Positions 1-10,484 of a stretch of 12,481 bases of DNA are shown piece by piece. The position numbers and the translations under genes were made by a program. The first letter of the stretch is position 1. The number at the start of each line of letters is the position of its first letter. The notes under the pieces were generated by a model that was given only the letters and a program-made list of their open reading frames with translations, was not told the origin of the DNA and ran no database searches. The stretch comes from an uncultured Lysobacteraceae bacterium (GTDB lineage Bacteria; Pseudomonadota; Gammaproteobacteria; Xanthomonadales; Rhodanobacteraceae). The stretch is from contig CAMLLF010000038.1 of the NCBI GenBank assembly GCA_946480705.1, positions 1-12,481 of the forward strand. The letters are read 5' to 3'.

Positions 1-336
1 CGCAGCGGCGCCGACGAGGCTGCCGAGATTGAGATTGCAGGCATAACTGCTCGTCGCGGTCAGCCAGACGCGGCGCCGCGGCAGTTTCAGGCCGAGCGAG
101 CGTGCACCGAGCACGTCGAGCATGCCGTAGAGCGCATGGCTCGCGAGCGCGATGCCGGCGATCGCCGCGAGCGCGCCGGCGCTGCGCGAGCGCAGCGCCG
201 CGAGCACGGCGTTCCAGTCGGTCTCGCGCGCGATGTCGACGACGAGCCACGCCGTCAGCGCGAGCAGGCCGATGCCGACCGCGCGCAGCGCGTAGCGCCG
301 CCAGCGCGGTTCGCGCGCCGGCTCAGCGGCTCGCAT
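1..336 (-). CDS. ybhN: YbhN-like integral membrane protein (UPF0104 / MprF-flippase-related family), N-terminal part
   Basis: The first 112 codons are visible and the frame stays open to the window edge, so the gene is cut. The start ATG (334-336) lies inside the end of clsB, overlapping it by 14 bases, which suggests translational coupling; no strong Shine-Dalgarno is seen. The product begins with a short basic segment (R11-R14). Two likely transmembrane helices follow, about residues 15-36 and 54-76. The motif NLNLGSLVGA falls at 101-110 after a basic stretch (PRRR, 86-89). That motif and the position behind a ybhP/clsB pair match the YbhN family, whose fold is related to the flippase-like transmembrane half of MprF. 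The family sits in the inner membrane and its substrate is not firmly established. Movement of a lipid made by the neighbouring ClsB is an inference from gene order only. Confidence 0.8.
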   Translation of the reverse strand, partial: MRAAEPAREPRWRRYALRAVGIGLLALTAWLVVDIARETDWNAVLAALRSRSAGALAAIAGIALASHALYGMLDVLGARSLGLKLPRRRVWLTATSSYACNLNLGSLVGAAA

Positions 337-1519
337 GGCCGTCCGGTTCGAGGCTTTCGATGCGCGGGCGCGCCGCCGGTATGCGTTCGGCCCAGCGCGG
401 ATAGTGACGCAGGAAATGGAACACGAGCACGCTGCTGATGGTGCGCCACCAGGTGCGCCGCGGAACGCGGTCGGAAGTGACCGGCCTGCAGCTTTCGTCG
501 ATGAGCGTGCGCAGCCGGTCGCCGAGCAGCGTCGCGAACGCCGGATCGTCGATGACGACGTTGGCCTCGAGATTCAGCGACAGGCTCAGCGGGTCGAGAT
601 TGCTCGACCCGACCGTTGCCCAGCGGCCGTCGACGACGGCGACCTTCGCATGCATCGGCCGTTCGCAGTATTCGCAGACGCGCACGCCGGCCGGCACGAG
701 GTAGTCGTAGAGCCAGCGCGCGACGACGGTGACGATCGGCATGTCGGGATTGCCCTGCACGACGATGGTCACGCGCACGCCGCGGCGCGCGGCGCGGCGC
801 AGGTCGCGCAGCAGCCGGTAGCCCGGGAAGAAATAGGCGTTCGCGATCAGGATCTCGCGGCGCGACGCGCGGATCGCGATGCGGTATTCGCGCTCGATGT
901 CGGTCGGATGGCGATGGTTGTCGCGCGTGACGAAGCGCACGCGCGCGCTGCCGTCGCTCGCCGCGGCCACGCGGCGCATCAGCGCTTCCCGGTGCGACAG
1001 CACGAGATGCGCCGCGCTGTAGGAGCGCACGACGAAGTCCTCGATGTCGTGGACGATGGGGCCGGTCAGTTCGACGGCGTAGTCCTGCAGCGCGCGCGGC
1101 CCCGATTCCAGCAACTGGTCGCAACAGAAATTGATGCCGCCGACGAACGCGACGCGGCTGTCGATCAGCACGATCTTGCGATGCAGCCGGCGGAACACGT
1201 TCATGCGCAGGCCGAACAGGCGCCGGCGCGGTTCGTAGATGTGCAGGCGCACGCCGGCTTCGGCGAGGCGCGCGCGATACTCGGCCCCGAGCGGCTCCGA
1301 GCCGAAGCCGTCGGCGAGCACGTCGACCTCCACGCCGCGCGCGGCCGCGCCGCTCAACGCCTCAAGCAATTGCAGGCCGACCTTGTCGTCGAGCAGGATG
1401 AAGGTCTCGATGTAGACGCGCGTGCGTGCCTGCGCGATCGCCTCGAACACGCGCGGAAAGAATTCCTCGCCGTTCTCGAGCAGGCCGATCGTGTTGCCTT
1501 CGCGCCAGACCGGCTTCAT
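323..1519 (-). CDS. clsB: ClsB-type cardiolipin synthase / phosphatidyltransferase (phospholipase D superfamily)
   Basis: A 398-residue protein with two phospholipase D HxKx4D motifs: H113/K115/D120 and H290/K292/D297. GSSNLD follows at 304-309. There is no N-terminal pair of membrane helices, which separates it from ClsA. Length and the aromatic/basic C-terminus (about 356-385) fit ClsB, which acts at the inner membrane. The family moves a phosphatidyl group from one phospholipid to an alcohol acceptor such as phosphatidylglycerol, through a phosphohistidine intermediate. The start is well fixed: GGAGG (complement of 1527-1531) lies 7 bases upstream, and the ATG overlaps the upstream stop by 4 bases (ATGA). 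It is flanked by ybhP upstream and ybhN downstream, the order of the E. coli ybhP-clsB-ybhN cluster. In this window the operon also starts with otsB, so trehalose as an acceptor deserves consideration (see findings). Confidence 0.93.
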   Translation of the reverse strand: MKPVWREGNTIGLLENGEEFFPRVFEAIAQARTRVYIETFILLDDKVGLQLLEALSGAAARGVEVDVLADGFGSEPLGAEYRARLAEAGVRLHIYEPRRRLFGLRMNVFRRLHRKIVLIDSRVAFVGGINFCCDQLLESGPRALQDYAVELTGPIVHDIEDFVVRSYSAAHLVLSHREALMRRVAAASDGSARVRFVTRDNHRHPTDIEREYRIAIRASRREILIANAYFFPGYRLLRDLRRAARRGVRVTIVVQGNPDMPIVTVVARWLYDYLVPAGVRVCEYCERPMHAKVAVVDGRWATVGSSNLDPLSLSLNLEANVVIDDPAFATLLGDRLRTLIDESCRPVTSDRVPRRTWWRTISSVLVFHFLRHYPRWAERIPAARPRIESLEPDGHASR

Positions 1520-2316
1520 GCGCAGACCTCCGCGAACAGCGGCAGATGGTCCGACAGATGCGGCCACGGCAGCGCCGAGAGCACGCAGGCCGACTGCACG
1601 CGCAGATTGCCGACATAGATGCGGTCGAGCGCGAGCAGCGGCCAGCGTGCGGGGAACGTGCGCGGCTGCGACACGCCGGCGCGCGCGAACGCCGAATGCA
1701 GCTGGCCGTCCTGCAGCACCGCGTCGGCGCGGCCGCGCCAGTCGTTGAAGTCGCCGGCAACGACGAGCGCCGTGCCCGGCGCGATCTGCGCGTCGATCAA
1801 TGCCTTGAGCAGGGCTAGCTGGCGCTGGCGGTGCGCCTCGCGCAGCCCCAGGTGCACGCAGATCGCGTGCAGTTCGCCGAGCCGCGGCACGTCGAGCACG
1901 CAGTGCAGCAGGCCGCGCGGCTCGGGCCCCTGCACCGAGATGTCGTGGTTGCGTTCGCTGACGATCGGAAAGCGCGACAGCAGCGCGTTGCCGTGATGAC
2001 CGTGCGGATACACCGCGTTGCGGCCGTAGGCGAACTGCGGCCAGAGCTGGTCGGCCAGGTATTCGTAGTGCGGGCCGGCGAGATTGCCGTTGCGCCAGCT
2101 GCGCTGCTCTTCGCCGGCGACTTCCTGCAGGAACACGACGTCGGCACCGGTCGTGCGCACGGCATCGCGCAGTTCGGCCAGCATGAAGCGCCGGTTCCAC
2201 GGCGCGAGTCCCTTGTGCGTGTTGATCGTCAGCAGCCGCAGCGTGCACGGCTCCGGCGCGGCGACGGGTTCCGGCGATTCCCGGCGCGTGCGCGACAGCG
2301 CGGCCACGTTAGTCAT
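1516..2316 (-). CDS. ybhP: YbhP-like endonuclease/exonuclease/phosphatase-fold protein
   Basis: A 266-residue protein of the DNase I-like (EEP) fold. The metal and catalytic motifs appear in order: N32 in INTH, E65 in FLQE, a HGN segment at 108-110, H155 in CVHLGL, D189/N191 in AGDFND, D231-R232 before the last strands, and the terminal SDH at 255-257. The family includes nucleases, inositol phosphatases and sphingomyelinase-like phosphodiesterases. E. coli YbhP is a homologue, and its substrate is not firmly known. No clear signal peptide is present, so it is probably cytoplasmic. The ATG at 2316 overlaps the end of the mechanosensitive-channel gene by 8 bases and is preceded by GGGAG (complement of 2324-2328) at a 7-base spacing. 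The stop overlaps the clsB start (ATGA). All expected catalytic residues are present, so activity is likely. A phospholipid-related substrate is an inference from its neighbours. Confidence 0.88.
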   Translation of the reverse strand: MTNVAALSRTRRESPEPVAAPEPCTLRLLTINTHKGLAPWNRRFMLAELRDAVRTTGADVVFLQEVAGEEQRSWRNGNLAGPHYEYLADQLWPQFAYGRNAVYPHGHHGNALLSRFPIVSERNHDISVQGPEPRGLLHCVLDVPRLGELHAICVHLGLREAHRQRQLALLKALIDAQIAPGTALVVAGDFNDWRGRADAVLQDGQLHSAFARAGVSQPRTFPARWPLLALDRIYVGNLRVQSACVLSALPWPHLSDHLPLFAEVCA

Positions 2317-3574
2317 GACGGCGCTCCCGCAGCAGATCCTGCGCGCCGAGTTCGCGGCGCGCCTCCTCGACGGCCGCGGCGATCGCCTGCCCGGACGGTG
2401 CGGGCGGCGGCGCTTCGGTGTCCCGCGGCGGCGGCGCACCGCGCGACGGCGACGCGGCTTCCGGCATCGCCTCGGCGTCGTTGCTCGCGACGAGCCGCAG
2501 CTGCGGCGGCCCGAAATCGACGCCGAGCGCTTCCAGGCGCGCGCGCACCGCGCGCTGGGCCTCGCTGCGCGCACGGCCGAAATCGCCGCGGCGCTGGTCG
2601 ACCCAGCCGAAGAACTGCACGCGCACGGCATCGCGCGCGATCTCGGCGATCTGCACCGACGGCGCCGGCTGCGCCAGCACGTCGGCGGTCTCCCGCACGG
2701 CCTGCAGGCCCTCGTGCATCACGGCGGCGAGATCCGCGCGCGGCTCGATCGCCACGCTGAACTCGAAGCGGCGATTGCCGTTGCTCGTGAAGTTCAGCAG
2801 CACGGCCTTGAACACGAAGGCGTTCGGCAGGCTCAGCTGGTTGCCGTCGGGCGTCATCAGGATCGTCGCGCGCGAATTCATGCCGACGACGACGCCCTGG
2901 TGCACGTCGATGGCGACCGAGTCGTCGGGCGCGAAAGGACGGCGCAGGCTCAAAAGGATGCCGGCGATGTAATTTTCCAGAAGATCGCGAAATGCAAAAC
3001 CCAGCGCGATGCCGACGACGCCGGCCGAACCGAGCAGCGCGGCCGCGAACGTCGTCGCGTCGAGGATTTCCAGCGCGAACAGCAGGCCGGCCAGCACCGC
3101 GAACACGCGTATCGCCTGGCGCACGAGTTCGCCGACGAAAGGATTGCCGCGCGCGCTGCGGCCGACGAAGCCGCGCCGCGACACCCAGCGGCCGGCGCGC
3201 CAGAACGCCCAGATCACCCCGAACGCGACGAGCAGCAGCGGTATCGAGCCGACCAGGCGCGCGAGCTTCTGCAGGCTGACGCGCAAGGTGGGCACGATGC
3301 GTTCGAGCGTGCCCGAGACGATCTCGATGCGATTGACGACCTGCCCGCCCGCGTTGTTCGCCTGCGCGATCTTCTCGGCGAGTTCCTTGTCGGCTTCGCG
3401 CGCGACCTGGCCTTCGAGGATCAGCACCTTGCCGAAGCGCTGCGGCATCACGCGTTCGAGGCCGGGCACGTTCGCGAGCACGGTCTCGGCGCTCTCTGCC
3501 GGCGCTGCGGAATCCTGCGCGTGCGCCGCGCATACGGCGATCGTCAGCAGCATCACCGCGACGAGTCTACGCAT
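2309..3574 (-). CDS. MscS-family mechanosensitive channel with N-terminal BON-like segment
   Basis: A 421-residue small-conductance-type mechanosensitive channel. Residues 1-19 look like a signal peptide (two Arg, hydrophobic core, AHA-Q cleavage site). Residues about 45-88 resemble a BON domain (LILEGQVARE start, VVNRIEI end), which would be periplasmic. Predicted membrane helices lie near 108-127 and 153-172. The Gly/Ala-rich pore helix is at about 178-210 (GSAGVVGIALGFAF), followed by the conserved N201, AGI and RRPF. The MscS beta domain follows (about 214-265), then an alpha/beta domain to about 362. The tail is Pro/Ala-rich (about 366-400), with a short charged end. MscS channels open under membrane tension on hypo-osmotic shock. 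The start at 3574 has GGAG (complement of 3581-3584) 6 bases upstream and overlaps the otsB stop by 8 bases. An earlier in-frame ATG at 3622 would bury the signal peptide, so I rejected it. Confidence 0.9.
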   Translation of the reverse strand: MRRLVAVMLLTIAVCAAHAQDSAAPAESAETVLANVPGLERVMPQRFGKVLILEGQVAREADKELAEKIAQANNAGGQVVNRIEIVSGTLERIVPTLRVSLQKLARLVGSIPLLLVAFGVIWAFWRAGRWVSRRGFVGRSARGNPFVGELVRQAIRVFAVLAGLLFALEILDATTFAAALLGSAGVVGIALGFAFRDLLENYIAGILLSLRRPFAPDDSVAIDVHQGVVVGMNSRATILMTPDGNQLSLPNAFVFKAVLLNFTSNGNRRFEFSVAIEPRADLAAVMHEGLQAVRETADVLAQPAPSVQIAEIARDAVRVQFFGWVDQRRGDFGRARSEAQRAVRARLEALGVDFGPPQLRLVASNDAEAMPEAASPSRGAPPPRDTEAPPPAPSGQAIAAAVEEARRELGAQDLLRERRHD

Positions 3575-4367
3575 GCGCGTCTCCGGCCAGTCCCGCGAGC
3601 CAGTGCCGCACCGCGGCCGCATCGTCGAGGTGATATTTCGCCGCGAGCGACAGGCGCTCGCCGACGCCGATGCCGAAGCCGCCGAGTTCGATCGCGGCGA
3701 CGAAGGCGTCTTCGTCGGTGACGTCGTCGCCGACGACGACCGGAATGCGCGCCGCGAACGGCGGGAGCTGCATCTGTCCGATCAGCGCCGTGCCCTTGTC
3801 GCGCTCGCGCGCGGCGAACTCGAACACGAGCACGCCGTCGAGCAGGCGCAGCCGGTCGAACTTCGGCAGCAGCGGCGACAGCGCGGCCCTCAGGCATTCT
3901 GCACGCTCCGGCACCTGCCGATAGTGCAATACGCACGAGCTCGGCTTTCGTTCGACCCAGGTTCCCGGATTGACCGCCGAAATCTCGGCCAAGTGAATTT
4001 CCACCGCCAGCAGTTGCACCTGATAGTGACGGTCGTGCTCGGCGAAGCCTGCGCCGCCGTGCTCGGCGATGCGCGGCAGTTTCAACGTACCGAGGATGCG
4101 GTCGAGGTCGTCGGCGCTGCGCCCGCTGAGCACGCACAGCGCACCGGCGAGCCGCGTCCAGAGCAGGCTCAGCGTCGCTCGCAGCGCAGGCGTCAGCGCC
4201 ACGTCCGCGGGATCGTCGCGGTAGTCGCAGAGCGTGCCGTCGAGGTCGAGAAACAGCGCCCAGTTCGCGAGCGCCGGCAAGTGCGGCGGCGGCGCGCGGC
4301 GCAGGGGCCGCGATGCCGCGGCGACATCGGCGATGACGGGCTCGAACAGCGGGTCGGCAGAACTCAT
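3567..4367 (-). CDS. otsB: Trehalose-6-phosphate phosphatase
   Basis: A 266-residue HAD-superfamily phosphatase converting trehalose-6-phosphate to trehalose and phosphate, the second step of the OtsA/OtsB route in the cytoplasm. Motif I is DLDGTL (41-46; D41 nucleophile, D43 general acid). Motif II is the serine of SGR (81-83). The substrate-cap segment ERKPSSCVLHYR spans 139-150. Motif III is K191 in KGTAL, and motif IV is GDDVTDEDAF (213-222). Length matches the family. The start is supported by AAGGA (complement of 4376-4380) 8 bases upstream. It is the first gene of the leftward operon: its TAG stop overlaps the mechanosensitive-channel start by 8 bases. otsA, its pathway partner, is divergent across a 144-base gap, unlike the otsBA operon of E. 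coli. The pair can therefore share control but be expressed at different levels. Confidence 0.95.
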   Translation of the reverse strand: MSSADPLFEPVIADVAAASRPLRRAPPPHLPALANWALFLDLDGTLCDYRDDPADVALTPALRATLSLLWTRLAGALCVLSGRSADDLDRILGTLKLPRIAEHGGAGFAEHDRHYQVQLLAVEIHLAEISAVNPGTWVERKPSSCVLHYRQVPERAECLRAALSPLLPKFDRLRLLDGVLVFEFAARERDKGTALIGQMQLPPFAARIPVVVGDDVTDEDAFVAAIELGGFGIGVGERLSLAAKYHLDDAAAVRHWLAGLAGDAHA

Positions 4368-4447
4368 TCGGCGAATCCTTCGCAGCGGAACACTCGCCGC
4401 GCAGCGTCGTGCGGCGACGCGCGGCTACGACGCGATTGCAGAACCTG

Positions 4448-4467
4448 TGCCATGCGCAGGCATGGCA
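4448..4467. promoter_or_regulatory. Perfect 8-bp inverted repeat, candidate operator
   Basis: The arms TGCCATGC and GCATGGCA are exact reverse complements separated by GCAG. The repeat lies in the otsB-otsA gap, 45 bases before the otsA start. Dyads of this size and position are typical of binding sites for dimeric regulators. It could also form a short hairpin in an otsA leader transcript. The binding protein is unknown. Confidence 0.4.
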
Positions 4468-4500
4468 TGCGTATTGCTCCTTCGCTGTCGACCCCGGCTA

Positions 4501-4505
4501 GAGGA
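4501..4505 (+). promoter_or_regulatory. Ribosome binding site deciding the otsA start
   Basis: GAGGA lies 6 bases before the ATG at 4512. The otsA frame stays open far upstream, through the antisense of otsB, and includes earlier ATG codons. This site, together with the conserved N-terminal GRLIVVSNR following shortly after, fixes the start at 4512. Confidence 0.7.
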
Positions 4506-4511
4506 AGGCTG

Positions 4512-5971
4512 ATGGATGTGACGATCCACGCACCCGAGGAACACGCGATCGTCAGCAACGCTCGCGACGCAGCGAACGACGGCGGACGCCTGATCGTCGT
4601 TTCCAATCGCGTGACGCTGCCGGGTTCGACGCAGCCCGGCGGGCTCGCCACGGCACTGCTCGCGCTGCTGCAGCAGCGCGGCGGCAGCTGGATGGGCTGG
4701 AGCGGCGCGATCGCCGACAGCGTGACGCCGCGCGCGCAGCAGCATGGACGCATCCGCTACGTCACCTGGGATCTGCCGCGCGAGGAGTTCGAGTCGTTCT
4801 ACGCCGAATACGCGAATCGCACGCTCTGGCCGCTGCTGCACGGACGCACCGATCTCATGGCCTTCGAGCGCGAACACCTGCAGGGCTATCTGCGCGTCAA
4901 CGAGCGCTTCGCCGAGCAGGTCGCGCGCGAGGCGCGGCCGGATGACCTCATCTGGATCCACGACTATCACCTGATGCCGCTCGCTTCGCTGCTGCGCGCG
5001 CGCGGCCTGAACAACTGCATCGGCTTCTTCCTGCACACGCCGCTGCCGGCGCCGCGCACGCTCGTGACGCTGCCGCAGCATCGCGCGATGCTCGGGCTCC
5101 TGGCCGCGTGCAATCTCGTCGGCCTGCAGACCGCGAACGACGCGCGCGCGATGAAGAACTATCTGATGGCGGAACTCGGCGCGGTCGAGCGCGACGGCGC
5201 ACTGCATCTGCCCGGCGGCGAGATCACGCGCGTGCGCACGTTCCCGATCGGCATCGATCCGGCCGCGATGGCCGCGCTCGCGCGCGAGTCCGAGCACGCG
5301 CCGGAGATCCAGCAGCTGCGCAACAGCCTCGGTCGCAGCAGCCTCGTGATCGGCGTCGACCGGCTCGACTATTCCAAGGGACTGCCGCAGCGCCTGCGCG
5401 CGTTCCGCCATCTGCTCGGCAGCCATCCGCAGCTCGCCGGCCGCGCGACCTTCCTGCAGGTCACGCCCGAATCGCGGCGCGAAGTCAGCGAATACCGCCA
5501 GCTCAGCCGCGAAGTGCAGCGGCTCGTCGGCGACATCAACGGCCACTACGCCGCGCCCGCGTGGACGCCGGTGCGCTACGTCAACCGCGGCTATTCGCAC
5601 GCGACGCTCGCCGGCTTCTACCGGCTCGCGCGCGTCTGCCTCGTGACGCCGCTGCGCGACGGCATGAATCTCGTCGCGAAGGAATTCATCGCCTGCCAGC
5701 ATCCGCAGGATCCGGGCGTGCTCGTGCTGTCGGAATTCGCGGGTGCCGCGGCCGAACTCGCCGAGTGCGCGCTGATCGTCAATCCCTACGACATCGAGGG
5801 CTGCTCGCGCGCGCTGGCGCGCGCGCTGACCATGCCGCTCGACGAGCGCCTGCAGCGCTGGCAGGCGGCGATGCGCATCCTGCAGGAGGGCAACGTGCAG
5901 CGCTGGGCCGAGCGCTTTCTTTCCGCGCTGGCCGGCGCGCGCCGTCCGCCGCAGCGCGCGGCGGTGAATCC

Positions 5972-5975
<4 letters not shown>
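4512..5975 (+). CDS. otsA: Alpha,alpha-trehalose-phosphate synthase (UDP-forming)
   Basis: A 487-residue GT20 (GT-B fold) glycosyltransferase joining UDP-glucose and glucose-6-phosphate to give trehalose-6-phosphate in the cytoplasm. The N-terminal acceptor side has RLIVVSNRV (26-34), PGGLATAL (42-49), WMGWSG (60-65) and the [10 protein letters not shown] segment (148-157). The donor side has [10 protein letters not shown] (281-290), [10 protein letters not shown] (316-325) and [13 protein letters not shown] (379-391). These cover the Arg/Lys pair that holds the diphosphate and the glycine-rich donor loop. The length is close to E. coli OtsA (about 470). The first 25 residues are a nonconserved extension, but the start is supported by GAGGA 6 bases upstream. 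It is divergent from otsB, and its TGA overlaps the GTG start of treS in the sequence GTGA, so the two are likely translationally coupled. Confidence 0.95.
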
Positions 5976-8674
<2,699 letters not shown>

Positions 8675-9186
8675 GCCGCACCGACGCCGGCCTCGCGCAG
8701 CGCGTGCACGGACAGCTGTCGCTCACGCAGGTGCTGCTCGTCACCGGCGACGTCTGCTTCGTCGATTTCGCCGATCCGCCGGCAGTGCTCGCCGAAAGCG
8801 GCACGACGCGCGGCTGCCGCCTCGCCGATCTCGCCGGCATCCTGCATGCGATCGATCACGTCACCGCCATCGTCGCCGCCGAGTTCGACGCCGACGACGC
8901 CGCGGCCGTCGAATTCACGCAGGCCTTCCACGCGCAGGCGCGCGAAGCGCTGCTCGCCGGTTATTTCCGCGCGTGCCCGAATGCCGGCGAGCCCGTCGAA
9001 CCGCGCGTGCGCCGCCATCTGCTGCGCCTGCTGCAGGCCTGGCACGCGGTGCGCGAACTCGGCCAGGCGCGCCGGCGCGAATCGCTGCAGGGCGGCTGGG
9101 CCGCGCTGCGCAGCGCACTGAACCTGTCGCCGCGCACCGACCGGCTGAACCGAACCGAAGCCACCGCTGCACCGATGGCACGATGA

Positions 9187-9429
<243 letters not shown>

Positions 9430-9450
9430 AGCTCGGCTGGAAAACAGCGA

Positions 9451-9522
9451 GTAGCAGGTAGCGACTGGAGAAAGCGTCCCCGCGCGGCGGATACGCTGCT
9501 TTTCCACTAGTTACTACCTACC
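9451..9522. repeat. Imperfect inverted repeat upstream of ku
   Basis: The left arm (9451-9477) and right arm (9493-9522) are imperfect reverse complements. They share a GTAG-xx-ACT block and a GGA-(A)AAGC block ending in GCGT, with small bulges. The loop is about 15 bases and GC-rich. It fills most of the gap between the small ETFPASDP gene and ku. It may be a transcription-ending hairpin or a copy of a dispersed intergenic element. The AT-rich stretch after it (about 9523-9537, with TATTTAT at 9529-9535) is the best place for a ku promoter, though no convincing -35 is visible. Confidence 0.35.
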
Positions 9523-9556
9523 TTCCTCTATTTATTCGCAACTTCCGGTACCGCCC

Positions 9557-10474
9557 ATGCCACGCCCTATCTGGAACGGAACCATCTCCTTCGGCCTGCT
9601 GCAGGTGCCGGTGCAGCTGATGCCCGGCGAGCGCAGCACGGATCTGCATTTCCGCATGCTCGACGGCCGCACGAAGTCGCCGATCCGCTACGAGCGCGTC
9701 AACAGCGAGACCGGCGAGGAAGTGCCCTGGAAGGACATCGTCAAGGCCTATGAATACGCCAAGGGCAGCTACGCCGTCATCGACGAGAAGGAGCTCAAGC
9801 GCGTCGCGCCGGAGTCGACCGAGACCGTCGACATCGAGAGCTTCGTCGACGCCGACGCGATCGACGAGCGCTATTTCGAGAAACCCTACATCCTCGTGCC
9901 CGGCAAGCGCGCGAGCAAGGGCTACGTGCTGCTGCGCGAAACGCTGAAGAAGACGCGCAAGGTCGGCATCGCGAAACTCGTCATTCGCACGCGCCAGTAC
10001 CTCGCGATGCTCAAGCCGCAGGACCGCGCGCTCGTGCTGATCCTGCTGCGCTTTCCGCAGGAAATCGTCGACACCGGCGACTACGACCTGCCCAGGAGCG
10101 GCGCGGCGGGCGAACGCATCAGCGCGCGCGAACTGGAGATGGCGGCAAAGCTCGTCGAATCGATGAGTGCCGCCTGGAAGCCCGAGGACTACAAGGACGA
10201 CTTCCGCGACAAGCTGCGCAAGGTCGTCGAGGCGAGCATCAAGAAGGGACGCGGCCGCAAGGCGGCGCCGAAGCTCGAACCGCTGGAGACCGCGCGCGAG
10301 GCGTCGACGAACGTTGTCGACTTCATGGCGCTGCTGGAGAAGAGCGTCGCGAGCGGACGGCGCACGAAGCCCGCGGGCGAGACGGCGAAGAAAGCGGCGA
10401 AGCGACCGGCGCGCAAGAAGGCTGCGGCGAAGAAGACGGCGGCGAAGACCGCGCGGAAGCGCAAGGCGTCCTGA
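9557..10474 (+). CDS. ku: Non-homologous end-joining protein Ku
   Basis: A 305-residue bacterial Ku. It would form a homodimeric ring on DNA ends and recruit the ligase LigD for double-strand break repair. The N-terminus (IWNGTISFGLLQVPVQL, 5-21) is the family signature. The beta-barrel core continues through YEYAKGSYAVIDEKEL (65-80) and SKGYVLLRETL (120-130) to about residue 235. VVDFMALLEKSV (253-264) is a conserved short C-terminal motif. Residues 269-305 form a Lys/Ala/Arg-rich extended tail, like the basic tails of other bacterial Ku proteins that bind DNA. No ligD is visible within about 2 kb downstream or anywhere else in the window. The ATG at 9557 has no clear Shine-Dalgarno, but the signature begins right after it, so the start is sound. 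Confidence 0.95.
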   Translation: MPRPIWNGTISFGLLQVPVQLMPGERSTDLHFRMLDGRTKSPIRYERVNSETGEEVPWKDIVKAYEYAKGSYAVIDEKELKRVAPESTETVDIESFVDADAIDERYFEKPYILVPGKRASKGYVLLRETLKKTRKVGIAKLVIRTRQYLAMLKPQDRALVLILLRFPQEIVDTGDYDLPRSGAAGERISARELEMAAKLVESMSAAWKPEDYKDDFRDKLRKVVEASIKKGRGRKAAPKLEPLETAREASTNVVDFMALLEKSVASGRRTKPAGETAKKAAKRPARKKAAAKKTAAKTARKRKAS

Positions 10475-10484
10475 CCCGGCTCCT

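Larger units (their letters stand above)
4368..4511. promoter_or_regulatory. Divergent intergenic region between otsB and otsA
   Basis: These 144 bases separate the two divergent trehalose genes and must carry the promoter for each direction unless one lies further upstream. The two Shine-Dalgarno sequences sit at its edges: AAGGA on the minus strand (4376-4380) and GAGGA on the plus strand (4501-4505). A perfect inverted repeat lies at 4448-4467. TTGCAG at 4436-4441 resembles a -35 element, but no matching -10 lies at normal spacing. I cannot assign a sigma factor. Control by osmolarity or stress is an inference from the genes served. Confidence 0.6.

Noticed and set aside
335..1618. Plus-strand open frame of 427 codons antisense to clsB
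   Set aside because: clsB on the minus strand has both HxKx4D motifs and a strong ribosome binding site; the plus-strand product is Arg/Ala/His-rich with no family resemblance.
3567..3622. Earlier start for the mechanosensitive channel at 3622
   Set aside because: It would place 16 residues before a clear signal peptide and lacks the well-spaced GGAG found for the start at 3574.
4436..4502. Sigma-70-type promoters in the otsB-otsA gap (TTGCAG at 4436; TTGCTC at 4474 with GCTAGA at 4497)
   Set aside because: The first has no -10 at usual spacing; the second would place the transcription start on top of the Shine-Dalgarno and leave almost no leader.
3009..4511. Long upstream extension of the otsA frame
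   Set aside because: It runs antisense through the mscS-like gene and otsB, both well supported; the OtsA signature and Shine-Dalgarno fix the start at 4512.
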